Assembly (NCBI RefSeq): GCF_900090045.1
Contig: NW_021638292.1
Coordinates: 1 to 56,448, forward strand
Length of the DNA: 56,448 nucleotides
Source: Plasmodium malariae
Taxonomy: Eukaryota > Apicomplexa > Aconoidasida > Haemosporida > Plasmodiidae
Direction of reading: 5' to 3'
Shown in pieces: positions 1 through 12,591 of this stretch. The notes under the pieces are model-generated. The model saw nothing but the letters and a program-made list of their open reading frames with translations, made no database searches and had not been told where the DNA came from. Position 1 is the stretch's first letter, and the number at the start of each line of letters is the position of its first letter. The translations under genes and the position numbers were made by a program.

Positions 1-758
1 TAAACCCAGAAGCTAAATATAACAATCATTTTTAATCGTTTGAGTGATATAAAAAGTCTTCGTCCCAAACAGAAAATATATGCATACGAGAAATAAAATA
101 AATTCCTAAAGAAATATTAAGTAAGCTTGAACAACTATATGGTCATTATGATGATTTTCACAATTATGATGGTAACACAGATATATCTAGTGGTAGCCCT
201 TGTAATAAAATTGATGAATGCTACAATCTTTATATTCAATATTACAAGGAATGTCAAAGAAATTATAACGACACTTTTCGTGAAAAGTTAATCAGTTTAA
301 AGGAAGCATATGATACTAAAATGCACAAGAAACTCCTTGTTCGGGATTACCAAGAATTTTACCACCTACAGAAATGGTTTATGTATTTGTTCCCAGAATA
401 ACAACAATTATTGCATTACTAGCAACAATGACTTTACATTTTTTATATAAGGTAAATAAAATATATACATAAAAGCTTGAATATTTTATAACAAATAATA
501 CTATTAATTTTACTAAATAATTAAAAGCCTCCCAAAGTTATATTTTTAAGTATATATATATATATATATATATCTTTCATACGGTTTACAACAGTGAAAT
601 CATGGTTACATAGTAATTCAGAAAGGAAAAAAATCATTGAACTTGATGAAGTTATAAAAGAAATAACACACTCGTTACAAAACACACAAGAACGTGTAAA
701 TATAAATTATGAAGGAAGTTTTTATAATATAGGATACCATTCTCAAGGAAACATTTGA
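1..758 (+). pseudogene. pir family gene, 3' part, frameshifted (5' end outside window)
   Basis: This is the C-terminal part of a Plasmodium interspersed repeat (pir) protein. From 102 to about 325 one frame reads a typical late pir ectodomain with paired cysteines (CNKIDECYNLYIQYYKECQ). The frame then shifts, and a second frame from about 330 gives the membrane anchor (TTIIALLATMTLHFLYK) followed at once by a GTAAAT splice donor, as in the intact pir gene at 22-24 kb. After a short AT-rich intron, the last exon encodes a basic cytoplasmic tail (KSWLHSNSERKKIIELDE to YNIGYHSQGNI) and stops at 756-758. Upstream of 102 the frame is broken again by stops. The shift between ectodomain and membrane segment makes it a pseudogene as written; a sequencing error cannot be excluded. 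pir proteins are variant proteins at or near the infected-cell surface. Confidence 0.75.
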
Positions 759-3513
759 TGTATAAATTTCACTTTATATTACGTACATTATAACTTCAAA
801 TACTCAGCGATATAAAAGTCATATATAAGGAAGAACGTAATATTAAATGAAATAAATTAAAAATGAAAAAAATAAATATATGTTTATAAAAATAAAAAAT
901 ATAATGATATAAAAATTATACGAAGAAAAGTTTAACATAAATTTAGGACTATTTTGATATTCAATAGTACAAAAATACACTTATAAATATGATTTTCTTT
1001 GAAATGCAAAACAAATAATTATGAAAATTAAATATGTAACGCAAGATTATGAAGTTATTATGGTTCCTAATTATTAAAAAAGAAAAATAAAAGAAAGAAA
1101 AAAGCATTAAAACAAACGCTAGTATTATTATTATATAAAGAAAAAAGAATAAACTTAACATAAAATAAATATTCTCAAAAAAAAATATATATTTTTTTTT
1201 ATTATAATATTATTTTAAATTGTTTTTACTATTTTCTCCCTTGTAATTAAGTAGAATGTAGAATGTAAAATTTAACCTAATATAAAACAATTTTAATATT
1301 ATTGTTTTCATGTGAAAATTATTTTATGTGGTATTTTCATAAAGATATGTATACATGATGATAGTCGAGAAAAAGTATACTGTTTCTAGATTTTATATAG
1401 GAATAGTTCTATCTATTAATTATTTTTAAATACTCCTTTATTAAGCACTATTATTAATTATTTTTTTCTTCTTCAATATACAGTTTTATACTCATAACAT
1501 TCATTAGGGGGAAACACATGAATATATGATAACTAAATAACATTTACAAAATATACTATATAATTATAAAATGTTCACTGATGTTAATTATATGAACAAC
1601 GAATAGTATTTATGTTTTTATATTTCATTTTTATTTGCTTTATATAAAAGGAATTTTAAGACAATATTCCAACAAATGTAATAGCAAGAAGCATAATAAT
1701 ATTTAAAAGATCAAAAATATTGAAAGATAATAATTTTCTTCAAATTCTCATAGAGATCCACCTTTATAGTCACCATGGAATATATTATATACACATTTAT
1801 ACGCATATGCTATTTTAGATATGGGGGCTCAACTTTTTTATCATGTAAAAATTTCAGATAGTTTTCTAATTTATGAAATGGAAATTTCAGAATATACACA
1901 CATTTTAATTATTACACATTAATAAGTAGGATCTTGGAATATAGTGTAAATCCAAATTTTAGCCAATAATTTAGATATAAAATTTCTCGGATTATACTTA
2001 ATATCATGTTCAATATAATAAACAAAAAAACATATATTTTTTAATTAATCAACATTATTGAAACATTGATATATTCTAGCAAAAATAATAAATTCAAATA
2101 TTTTTATAAAGAGATACTCAATTATATTTTTCATGACAATTTCGTTACAGTAATTATAAGTTTAGTAGCAACAAAAGTACTAAGAATATTATTTATTTCT
2201 CTAATAATTTTGTTTGACACTATTCAGTTTGTTTTATTTTTCTAAGCTATACTTTTAATTTTACCTTATTATACAAACATTGTAAAGTTCATAGTATGGA
2301 ACATAATGAAAAAAGTTATAAGTAACATTTGGTTACAAATTAATTTATGCAATATCAAAATGAAATCTTTTTAACAGAATTAATCTGTAAAAATTTATTT
2401 ACCTACTTCACCTACAAATTAAACATATTTTTAATAAATTATTTTCAGTAATATAAAAATAATTTCAAAATTAAAAAATATGTGTTTTCTTCTATTTTAA
2501 GAATATATAATTTAAAAAAAAAAATTTTTTTATAGACTAAAAAATATTTTCAAAATTCAAGTTGAATTACATTTAACTTTTTTAATTTTTATATATATAT
2601 AAAATAAATATATTTTATAATTTCTTAAAATTTTTAAGTTTTTTTTTTCTAATTAAACAAAATAAATTGTATATTTAATAATATATATAAGCTTACAAAA
2701 TAGGGTAAAAAAATAATAGGTGTAAAATTAGAATATTAACTATATTTCCTAAACTTAAATCTGTGAATAAAATATATATTATTTTATTATATAATTACAG
2801 TTACTTGTTTACAATGGAAAATAAAAAAAACATGTCACTAAAAAGCTTTAATTAAATACATTTTATAGTATATTTGTAATAAAAATATTTCATGTAATAT
2901 GTATTATGTTTTTGAGTAAATATGTATATCAATGTAACATAGTACATATTCTTATTTTCATTAAATATAGAAAATATATGTTTATTTATAATATAAAATT
3001 TATATATTTTTTTTTACATAAACAATCAATCATACTAGTCTTGAAGAACTTAAAACATATAACAGAAATATTTTTTATTTAAATATAAATTCTAATACAG
3101 TATCAATAAAATTATATTAATTTTAATATTATAAATTCATTTAATTCGCACATATATTTCATATAATAATCTATTTATGTACACAAATATATATATTAAG
3201 CAAAAATATTTATTTGTTCGAAAACAGTAATTTATAATACAAATTGAAAAATTTTAAAGCATTCAGATTCACAAAAATATCAACAACAAAATTTATTACT
3301 ATTCTATATAAAAATGATCACTTATACATGTATGAATCTACAAAATTATAGCAATTCTAGGTATATTTATTAAAAATATTTTATATATATTACAGATAAA
3401 TTTCACATTAACAAATTCATCATACGAAAATACGTACTCCTATTATTTATTTTACTCAGTCAACAATTTTATTTTGTTATATTTTTCATTGTTTCTTAGA
3501 ATCTTAGGAATCG
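759..3513. other. AT-rich intergenic region with a possible pir relic
   Basis: No intact gene is visible. On the minus strand around 1625-1765 a hydrophobic stretch (IIMLLAITFVGIL) is followed after one frameshift by FLLYK and then GCAAAT, which looks like a mutated pir exon 2 end and splice donor. A GTAGAATGTAGAATG stretch near 1250 resembles the dispersed motif found upstream of the exported-protein genes. The rest is AT-rich sequence without recognisable content. Confidence 0.4.
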
Positions 3514-4327
3514 TTATATAAGTATGATTGATACTATAATAATAAGTACGCAGAAAGATATTAGATAAATATATTTTTCTAAAACTTGACTCATAGTATC
3601 TGCTATAAACTCCATAATATAACTAAAAGGGATTGCATCTGAAAGCTTATCTAACAATTTATAGCCTTTTAATATAGGTAATCCTATTCCCAACAATAAG
3701 AAAATAATAAATAGAAAATCCAAATCCATAATTCCTAAGTTTAATTTTTTTTAAAGCTATATCACAAACTCTCTTGCGTTGTTCTAGAAAATCATCGTAA
3801 TCTTTTTCTTAATCCATTTTTTTTTCAAAATGGAAATGTTTTCCATCAAAGATACAATTATTATAATCTATAACTTCTGTATAGTATTGTTCCTTATTTA
3901 ATAAACATCTATTTAATTGTTTGTTTTTTCCTTTCGGTCCTTTCCATTATTAGATAATCTTTTCCTTTATTAACTCCATTTTTCCGAATATTTATTTTAA
4001 ATATACATTATTCGAATACTTATCCTGTTTACAATTTGCAAGTGATCGATAATTTCTTCTATCTAAATTTCCACATACCTTACAGATTTCATCCATAAAT
4101 TTACTAAATACCCTCTAAAGGAACAGCATAAATATTTTTTATTTGTATGGTTAAATAATTTCATCATAAAAAACAGTATTAATAAATATAGAACACTACT
4201 AATATAAATAATGTAAATATCCATATATATATATTCATACCATATCATTATGAAGACAATATATTGAAGTTAAAAGGAGAAATAAGTAAATTTTAATAAA
4301 CATGATAAACTTAATTTTCTGTTTCAT
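3514..4327 (-). pseudogene. fam-l/fam-m-type exported protein, decayed
   Basis: Exon 1 (4241-4327) is intact: 29 codons starting MKQKIKFIMFIKIYLFLLL, ending at a GTATGA donor. Exon 2 (3514-4114, acceptor AG at 4115-4116) opens RVFSKFMDEICKVC and has a PEXEL-like RSLAN at residues 52-56, the register used by its paralogues. The middle carries the family signature QYYTEVIDYNNCIFDGKHFH, then a membrane segment (LLGIGLPILKGY) and a second one at the C-terminus (LISFCVLIIIVSIILI). At least three in-frame stops and one frameshift just before the first membrane helix interrupt exon 2. It is the only copy of this subtype in the window. In P. malariae such genes are named fam-l or fam-m; I cannot decide which label applies from memory alone. 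Confidence 0.75.
4241..4327 (-). other. Exon 1 of the 3.5-4.3 kb pseudogene
   Basis: These 29 codons with a hydrophobic core are the conserved leader of the superfamily. The open frame, the ATG and the GT donor all survive, although exon 2 is broken. Confidence 0.7.
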
Positions 4328-4727
4328 GATATAAATATTTAGTATTCTAATATATTCAGTAAAAAAAAATTAATAATAATATAACGTACATATTATAATA
4401 AATGGTACTATATTTATTTTTAAAAATTTCTTCTACTATTTGCTCAGTAAAAAATTAATATAATGTATATAACTATTAATAATTTCAAAATATTAAGAAA
4501 AATAAATACAAAAATATATTACAAAATTTTGATCGTAATATTATTTACTCAAATTAACTTTCATTGCAAAAACATAATATGAATATAATTATAAATAAAA
4601 AATATATTATTTAATTATTTAACATAGTACATTAATGAAATAATGTTCTATGTAAATTCGTTTGAAAATAAAACTGAAAAAAATATACATATTATGTCAT
4701 GTAGTTTCTAAATGATCAATGTATATG

Positions 4728-4765
4728 GAATATAGAACGTAGAGAATATATAATGTACTATTCAG
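4728..4765 (-). promoter_or_regulatory. Conserved upstream motif, copy 1
   Basis: A GAATATAGAACGTAGAGAAT stretch lies 401 bp upstream of the ATG at 4327 and resembles stretches at almost the same distance from four other genes of the superfamily (8240, 31208, 47441, 54323). It could be a promoter element or simply flank copied along with each gene. Confidence 0.4.
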
Positions 4766-6229
4766 TATATTAAAGCAGTATGTAAAAATCATATGGATAT
4801 TATACTACTAATAATTCTATACGAATAAACCTTATACTGTAGAAGTTCTTTTATTTTTCTTAAAAATATTTATTATTATAATATAATAATAGTAATAAGA
4901 GGTCAACGGATTATTATTTTGTATCTTGTACATCTAACCAGAAAATTTAGGAAATTTCTAAGCACAAACAATCATTCGAATACTCTCATATATAAAAAAA
5001 ATTGAATATATTTCCTACTACATAATCTATTAAGGAATGTAAATTTTAATATAAATAAAAACTCATTTTTTACTATTGTATAATAATATCTAAGTTCAGT
5101 TCGTAATATTATTACTATACTAAAAAACTTTATATGAATGTTCTTTATATTTTTTTTTTTTTTCAAGTATATATTTTTGAAAAAACATTAATATATTTCC
5201 AGAAAAAAAAAACATATTGTCACAGTAGAATTATTCCAGATATCTATGCATATATGTATTGTTTACATAGAATAAAATGTTTTAACTAATCGTGGCAATA
5301 TTTTATATTAAAAAATAAACAAAAAATATAACAATAAATGTATTCCTTGTATTAAAATTTTTATTAGCATTATTTTTAATATTCTCGTATACAAATGTAT
5401 ACATATGATGATCTAATTTTACGTAGGCTTTAAGCATTTTTAAAAAAAAAATATGTATGGGTTTTTACTTTGAACAAACAGTAGTTTTTAATATGTATGT
5501 AAACTTCATAACTATATCATATGTTAATAGTATTGTATAGCTTTTACTTCAATATTAGAATATTTGCTATAAAAATAAAATGAATTTGTAATTGTCAACA
5601 TTAACCATACATGTTCACATAAATATGTAAAAAAATATTAACTACATATATAGATAAGTATAAACAATAACTCAAATATAAAAATTTATTTATACATATA
5701 TATATATACTGAAAATAGTACATTTTTTCCATTAAACTTAAGGAACATTTAGATTTCTATAGATATGTAGCATATATATAGATGTATATTGTTAAGAAAA
5801 TTCAAAGAATAATTAAAGAAAAAATTTAAACATAATATATATTAAAATAGTATTATGTACAGTTATTAATTTAATACATTAAGGATGTAAGAAATAAAAA
5901 AACTATATAATATATTTATTTATAAATTTTCAATATAATTTATATTTAATTAATTTTAAACAATTTTAATAACAACATATTTAAAAGCAATAATAAAAGT
6001 AAAATGTATCTAACTCTTTAGTTAATGGTGAATATTTTAAAAAACAAAGGAATTAAACAAATATATATAAACTATATATTATAAATATTCTGTTTTTTTA
6101 TATGTTTATAATTTCACTTTTAAAACTTACAAAACTAAATATTTAATAAAAAATCTTTTAATTAAAAGTATTCTATAACATCTATATCACTAAGCATATT
6201 TAAAAAATATATGTCTCATTTTTAAGTAT

Positions 6230-6232
<3 letters not shown>

Positions 6233-6284
<52 letters not shown>
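6233..6284. repeat. (AT)n microsatellite, about 52 bp
   Basis: An uninterrupted alternating A-T run, the longest simple dinucleotide repeat in the window. It is a likely length-variable locus and a likely site of assembly error. Confidence 0.9.
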
Positions 6285-6287
<3 letters not shown>

Positions 6288-6808
6288 TGTAATATAATAA
6301 GTTAATTTCTCTTTATGAAAACAAAAAAAAAACATATATATGGGCAACTTATAGTAAACATATATTTTTAAATTTTGAAAACATATTGTCATTTTAAACA
6401 CAAAAAAGTATAAAACTATAAAGCTGTACTTTTATAGTTATATATAAATAGTAAATATTTAATAAAATTATAAACTGTCCTACTGTTAATTAATTATAAT
6501 GTAAAAATATTTTTTTACAAAGGAACCTTAATACAAATTATATGTATTAAGGCAAAATATTCAATTAATCTGAAATAATACTTTGAAATACAAATCCAAA
6601 AACATTAAAACTTTAATATTCACAAAAAAACTAAGATCATGAACGTTTACTGTTGTGTATCAAAAAAATTCTATGTACACATAGGTATATTTAAAACATT
6701 TTAAGCAATTATTCGTATTTGTATTAAGTATATGTTAATATATATTCCATTAATTAGTTTATGTTCAAGATATGCTTGCAGAAAAAAAGGTACTTTTTAG
6801 TATGTAAT

Positions 6809-7824
6809 TTACCTTTTTTCGAATTTAATTTTTTCATATTTTTTAACTTTTTTATGGTAATAAAAATTCCTGATATAAGAGTGATACTTAATAAAAAAAA
6901 GGTACGAAATATATTAGAATACGAAAAAAGTTTCCTAATATACACATATCACTAACGCTTCCTGCTGCATCACACCAGACACATGAAAGTGTACCCGATG
7001 ATGATGTACTGTGTTGCAGAAGATCTCCAAAAATTTTCAATACTCCTACAAAAGGTGACCATGGACCATTATTACCTTTATCTGCTAATGTTTTTAAATA
7101 TTCCTTGTCCAAACCTATATGATGCAATAAACTACCTTTTCCTGCAAATTCCAGTGATATTTCTACTATAAATATTATTAATAAAAACAAGAAGATTAAT
7201 AAAGGTAAAACAATTCGCAATCCGTATTTTTTACATATTATTTTTGTGTAAACCTTATTACTAATTGTCCTGTTATTTTGAAGAAAACTCGTATAATCAA
7301 GTTCCTTGAATATTTTTTTTCTAAATGGGAATATTTTTTTGTTTTAAATATACAAGATTTATTTTTCATTCCTGATTTATGACCTGCAATATTTGATGCA
7401 TATTTTTTCGATTGCTTTTTTTTTTCAGAATCATCATTTTCATTATGAGATATATCTTTTTTTTCGAGAACTCCATTAATTTGAATTTCATTTTTTAAAC
7501 ATAAATATCTTGAATTTTTATTATGTTTGTATTTTTCCAATAAATGATAATTACTTGCATGTAATTTTCTATAGTAATTGTCCCCCCCCTCTAAAGATTT
7601 CTTAAGAGTACTCTAAAAAAAAAAAATGTAAATATTGGTTATATATAGAAAAAAATCTAATGGGGAAAAAACAGAATTAATAAAATAGAGCCAAAAAATG
7701 TGAATAACATAAATATCATTAAATAATGTTATTATACCACATAACTGTAAAAATGGTATGTCCAACATAAAAGGATGAATGTTGTAATTCTAATAAATAA
7801 TAGGGTCTTAATATTTTGTTCCAT
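6809..7824 (-). pseudogene. fam-l/fam-m-type exported protein with three homopolymer frameshifts
   Basis: Exon 1 (7738-7824) encodes a 29-residue leader starting MEQNIKTLLFIRITTFILLC, with a GTATAA donor. Exon 2 runs from 7612 to the stop at 6809-6811. It contains HLLEK at residues 52-56 where paralogues have R at position 52, then the subtype signature FKTKKYSHLEKK, a first membrane helix (LPLLIFLFLLIIFI), a second (LLSITLISGIFI) and a basic tail. The frame breaks at three places: a T8 tract (7313-7320), an A8 tract (6893-6900) and an A5 tract (6862-6866). Each fits the loss of one base, and the three together return to the original frame. The paralogue at 29.9-30.8 kb has nine and six bases at the first and third sites. 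Either the gene is freshly dead or these are homopolymer errors in the assembly. Confidence 0.8.
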
Positions 7825-9583
7825 TTTTATTCGTATTTAAACCTATAATATACTTAGCAAAAATATAACTATAATATAATATTCCTTTAATGATAGAGGA
7901 CACTATTATCATTTATTTTATTTAGTATAATTTATTGTTTTTCCATAAGAAAATATTAAAATTATAAAAGTTATTTTTATTTATGATGACACAATGAAAA
8001 ATAATTTTAAATATATTCTATAAAATTTTTATCTTAATGTTATTTATAAAAAAGTAACTTTAATTAAAAGAATATAGGATGAACTCAATAATAAATATTA
8101 AAAACATATGAATTATTTATTTAATTTAGAATATCAAATAAATATATTTTATATTATTTCTTTTCAAAAAAATAAAATAAAAAAATATATATATATATAT
8201 GATTTCTTAATATTCGAAATATTAAGTATATATAATATAGAATATAGAGAAATAGATAATGCACAGACATACATATTAATAGAGATATTGTGTATAACAT
8301 CAAATTTTGTTATTAATAATTCTAACTTTATAAAAGTTACAATTTAAAAAAACAGGTTATTCTTAAAAAAGTATTAATAATTATAAAAATATAATGAAAA
8401 TGTTAATAAATGAAACTATATAATTAAAACTTTTTATTTTATTTTATTGATATTATTTACATTATTTACTACGTAAACATAATTTTCTTTTAATATTCAC
8501 TATATACATTATCTAATTTATAACATATCTTTTAATATAATAAAAAAGTATATACTTCAAATGTATATGATGCCTGATATTTTATAAATGTAATAGTTTA
8601 TGAAGACTATAGCACTTAATTAGATAAAATGTTTACAGTTACTTCTAAATGCAAACATTTTAAAATTATAAAATTTTTTTTTTTTTTTTTTTTTATCTTA
8701 ATATATATATTTAGATAAATTATAATATAAAATTATAAATATAAAAAGCATAGAGTAACCTATATATTAAACGTATTAACATAAAAATAAACTTGATAGA
8801 ACAATACACATATTTAATATAGTATAGTAAAAGTTAATATAAATTTTTGTTATCTCCGTATTTTATCATCGATGTTAAAGTAATACTTATAAAATATTTT
8901 GAACTATAAATTTTTTATATATAAAAAGTAAAATAAAAATGTTCTTTAAGTTTTTCACGCAATACAAAGTTCAATAATTCTAACCTTGACAATTCTATGT
9001 TAATAAATCATTCGTTAAAAGGAATCACATTATCGTTTACTTATAATTTCATAAATTAACTAGAAAAAAAAGTAATTATTAAAAAAATAAATTATTTCAA
9101 TATATGAGTAAACTTATATTAACCGTAGTTTTATACATTAAATTAAAGGATCATGTAATTATTATAATGCAAATCTATGCGAAATATTTACAAATATAAT
9201 TTACTAATATACAGTGTATATATATTTATGGTGAATATTTAACCATGTCAATATCACATATTTATGAATAAAGAAAAATATGATATATGTATATGTTTAG
9301 TCAAGGTACTAAACTATTTCCAAACAATTAATTGCAACACTAATAAAATATAGAAATATATGAACTATTAAAAATATTTGATATATATTTGTTTACTTTT
9401 CTTTATAAATATGTCTTTGCATATCATGTAAATTGTATAATAAAAAATTTATAAGTATACAACATTTAATTTTTCTTAAGCACAATTTCAATAATAATAA
9501 AACAAAATTTCATTAAATATATCAAGATTATTAGATATTATTACAATATATTAATTATAACCATCATTTGACTTTATATTCTA
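7825..9583. other. AT-rich intergenic region
   Basis: No gene is supported. A 79-codon plus-strand frame at 8108-8347 is rich in I, Y, N and F and overlaps the dispersed motif, so I read it as chance. A T21 tract lies at 8674-8694. Confidence 0.6.
8240..8273 (-). promoter_or_regulatory. Conserved upstream motif, copy 2
   Basis: A GAATATAGAGAAATAGATAA stretch lies 416 bp upstream of the ATG at 7824, resembling the copies at 4728, 31208, 47441 and 54323. Confidence 0.4.
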
Positions 9584-10415
9584 TTAGTTCAGTGGCTTAT
9601 ATATTCTTAAGACTTTTAACAGTATATAAATAATAACTAAAATTCATAAATAAATAATAATAATCCATTTGAACATGTTTCCTCAAAATAAAATAAACGC
9701 CTTAGTATTTTTTCTCTACTTTATAACTAATATCCTAATGGAACAAGAAATAAAAAAAGTGATAAAAATGTTTTAAATGTATTCCTTTATAGCAAATACA
9801 AGAGCAATACTTATAAATTCTTAATATTTTAAACTTTTATTTTTTGGGTATTTCAATACATTTCTTATGAATATATATAAGACTGAAAAACACATATAAT
9901 AGTTTTTTAAAAATGAATATATCTACCACAAAAAATTCCTTACGTGAAACTGATGTCCATTTCTACACAATTTTTGACTGCAAAACATAAATTATCTTTA
10001 TCCTTAGATTAAAATATTCCCTCCTATCCTGATTTAACATTTTACTTTTCATCCTCCTAATCATCATATCCATGTTCAAATAACATATCATTAATTCTAT
10101 ATTAGTTTTTCCCTTCCTATTTTATGATAATAATATAACAGTTCTTGAGTATACTATTCCTTATTTATAATTCTAATTAACTAAAAACGTATTCAAGGTA
10201 CATTATAACAACAAAAAATATTTTTATTATTTATAATATAATAAATAAACTTATTTAAACGAAATTACCCCATAAGTTCATATATATATTTATTTAACAA
10301 GAAGCAGCAAAAAATATAAAGCAAATTTTCTGCTATGTTCTTGTATCGCACTATGATACAAGATCGTATCCAAATAAAATGGATAAGTGTAATTACTTTA
10401 AATAAAATCAAACAT
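9584..10415 (-). pseudogene. Relic of two-exon exported protein (same subtype as the genes at 34 and 37 kb)
   Basis: No long open frame survives, but short pieces line up in order with the gene at 36.4-37.3 kb. Exon 1 remains are at about 10347-10415, including KVITLIHFIWIRSC in a frame shifted from the ATG; the donor has become GCGATA. On the minus strand around 10190-9990 a piece reads YSRTVILLS, matching the paralogue's YSRTYRLLS (PEXEL region), followed after a stop by a charged stretch and IKIIYVLQSK (paralogue CIYVLCKP). At the end ILVIIYILLKVLRI matches the last membrane helix ITMVIYILVKFI. Stops and shifts are scattered throughout. It is also homologous along its length to the relic at 14.4-15.3 kb. 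Confidence 0.65.
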
Positions 10416-11742
10416 TTCAATGTTTAATTTATGTGTTAACTCATGTATTTCGTAGTATATATTGAACTAACTAAAATGTTTACAGTATATTCATATGGTA
10501 TTAACAAAATGGTAAATTTATTTTCGTTGATATTTTATTTTTTAAAAAGGGATTATACTGTATTAGTAAAAAACTAATATAAAACATAAATAATAAAATA
10601 AATTTTTAAAATAAATTTGCTTATATTTCTAATAAAACTATTACAAGGAAATAAACAGCACAATAAATCTATGTAATACTTATTGTTTTAATAAATATCC
10701 AGTAGATATTTATATATATCAATAGTATAACAGAATAATTCTAAATTTTAGTTATCCATACTTTTCAGAAAAATAATAAAATAAAATACTTTTTACTTCA
10801 TGCATAATTATTATATTTTATAAATACAATAAAAAGTATTTTATATGATGAGAGCAGAAATATATGTATATATTTTTAATACAGTTATTAAATATTTTGT
10901 CAGATTCCTAATAATAAGATATGTTATTTGCAAATGCTACACATTTAAATACTATTTTGCAATTGAAAAATAAAGATAATTGAATAGTATACTATATTAT
11001 TAACAGGATGCCAAAAAAATAAAATAAAAAGAGGCAATTTTTTTTATAACACAAAATACAATTTGTCATGTACCATATTATGTAATATAATAAATTTCAT
11101 TTTTTTGTTTCTTTTAATTTTATTAGAATATTTTATTAGGTGAATTTATAATTTAAATAAAATTAGTTTCACCGTAGTAATATTCATGTAAAATATAGCC
11201 AATTTCTAAAGAGAATTTAATTAAAACTTAAATAAATATAATATTGCAACTATATTTATTAACTTCGTATATTCATATAAAGACCAAAACACATTTATTC
11301 TTCATTTAAAAGAGATAAGTATTTTTTTAATTACCTCAACAAATAATCATTTAGATTAGAAGAAGTAAAAAATAATAAGAAGAACTAATTATAGATAAAA
11401 TATATGTTATCACAAAACTTCAATATAATTATACGACTTCTCTTATATATTAATTTTAGTGCCATATATATATTTTCCTTAAAAAATTAGTTAAATACAA
11501 AAACAATAATTTAAAGCCATAATTCTATGTTAGATTCTGCAAATAATTTAAAATATCAATAAAAAACATTAAAACATTCATGTTTGCAAATAAAACTAAA
11601 AGCACATATTTTTAAGATTGCAGATCAAAAAAGTTAATATGATACAAGTAGATTCTTAAAAACTATATAATTACAGGTATATCTGTTTATTCGATGTATT
11701 AATTAAAACTCATAGTGTTTGTTAGTAATGATTGAGTGATCT
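10416..11742. other. AT-rich intergenic region
   Basis: About 1.3 kb between a relic and the intact gene at 11.7 kb. Nothing recognisable is seen in it. Confidence 0.55.
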
Positions 11743-12591
11743 CTATAATAAGGGGAACATAGTATTATTCAACTTATTTTTTATAAGTGCAAACTTATCA
11801 TATTTTGCAATTTTTCTGTAAATATAAATAATGGCTGCCATAACTATAAATGTAAATATAACAAATCCTATACTAAAATGATATTGTGTTAATGCTTCCA
11901 CAATAGCTTTTTTATTAATACAGTTTAAAAATACTATAACATTTACTATTATTATAATTGGTACAAAAAAAAAAGATATGCCATAAAACAAAGCTTCCTT
12001 TAATTCTATTTTATTTCTTAAAAACTTGAAATCTTCTTTCGTAAAATCTCTAACTTTATTTTTAAAATATGTTTTGTCAAACGTCCTTTTTTGAAGATAT
12101 GGATCTGCTCCTTTGTATACAGAAAATTTACTTTTCCTACGTTGTTTTTCTCCTACTGCATTATTTAAGGAACATCCATTTGGATGTTTATATCTTTCTT
12201 TTGTTACTTTTGCATTATTAGGTGGATACAATATTTCAAACTCTTCAATAGTTGGTATATCTCCTTTTATCCACACAATATTCGAACCCTTCTTTTGTTC
12301 ATATTCTTCTAGAAATCGACAAGTTCTTGCATAAAATGTTTTATAAATATTGTCATTTTTATCCAAAGAATTATTATATAAATTCTAATGAAAATATATA
12401 TTTATTATATAAAAAAAAAAAATAAATTTATATTAACAAAACGTATTAATATAGAACTCTAAAAATATGAATGATGCAATTATCCTTAAATATTATAATC
12501 ATACCACATCACTGTTTATATGATATATCCAGGTTAAAATAATAAAGATAGTAATTTCAACGTAAAAAAATGACTTACAATTTTGTTTCAT
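11743..12591 (-). CDS. Two-exon exported protein with PEXEL RFLEE and two membrane helices
   Basis: Join of 12591-12505 (exon 1, 29 codons, MKQNCKSFFYVEITIFIILT) and 12384-11743 (exon 2), giving 242 residues. The donor is GTATGA, the acceptor TTAG, phase 0. The motif RFLEE at residues 52-56 is a canonical PEXEL (RxLxE), the site cut by plasmepsin V in proteins sent into the red cell. A charged middle follows, then membrane helices at about 161-183 and 201-218 and a short tail (KLNNTMFPLL). The C-terminal half pairs with the gene at 41.0-41.8 kb (DFKFLRNKIELK against DFKYLRKSMKIK; GFVIFTFIV against GFVIFMFIV), so the two form one subtype. No stop or shift is seen. Molecular role unknown. Confidence 0.82.
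12505..12591 (-). other. Exon 1 of the 11.7-12.6 kb gene
   Basis: Hydrophobic leader of 29 codons, ATG at 12591, donor GT directly after 12505. It is too short to be found by ORF length and was placed by similarity to the other exon 1 sequences. Confidence 0.75.

Larger units (their letters stand above)
4328..6808. other. AT-rich intergenic region
   Basis: No gene is seen. It holds the upstream motif at 4728-4765 and the long AT repeat at 6233-6284. Short open frames here are low-complexity (I, K, N, F, Y) and read as chance. Confidence 0.6.

Noticed and set aside
961..1161. 66-codon minus-strand frame
   Set aside because: Almost only F, I, L, Y and S, with no exon partner or motif; expected by chance at this AT content.
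6233..6284. AT repeat as a centromere or origin
   Set aside because: Plasmodium centromeres are kilobase-scale extreme-AT tracts; this is a short microsatellite.
6761..7171. Plus-strand frames opposite the 6.8-7.8 kb pseudogene
   Set aside because: Antisense shadows of a gene identified by homology on the other strand.
8108..8347. 79-codon plus-strand frame
   Set aside because: Low-complexity composition and overlap with the dispersed upstream motif.
12113..12334. 73-codon plus-strand frame
   Set aside because: Antisense of exon 2 of the 11.7 kb gene.
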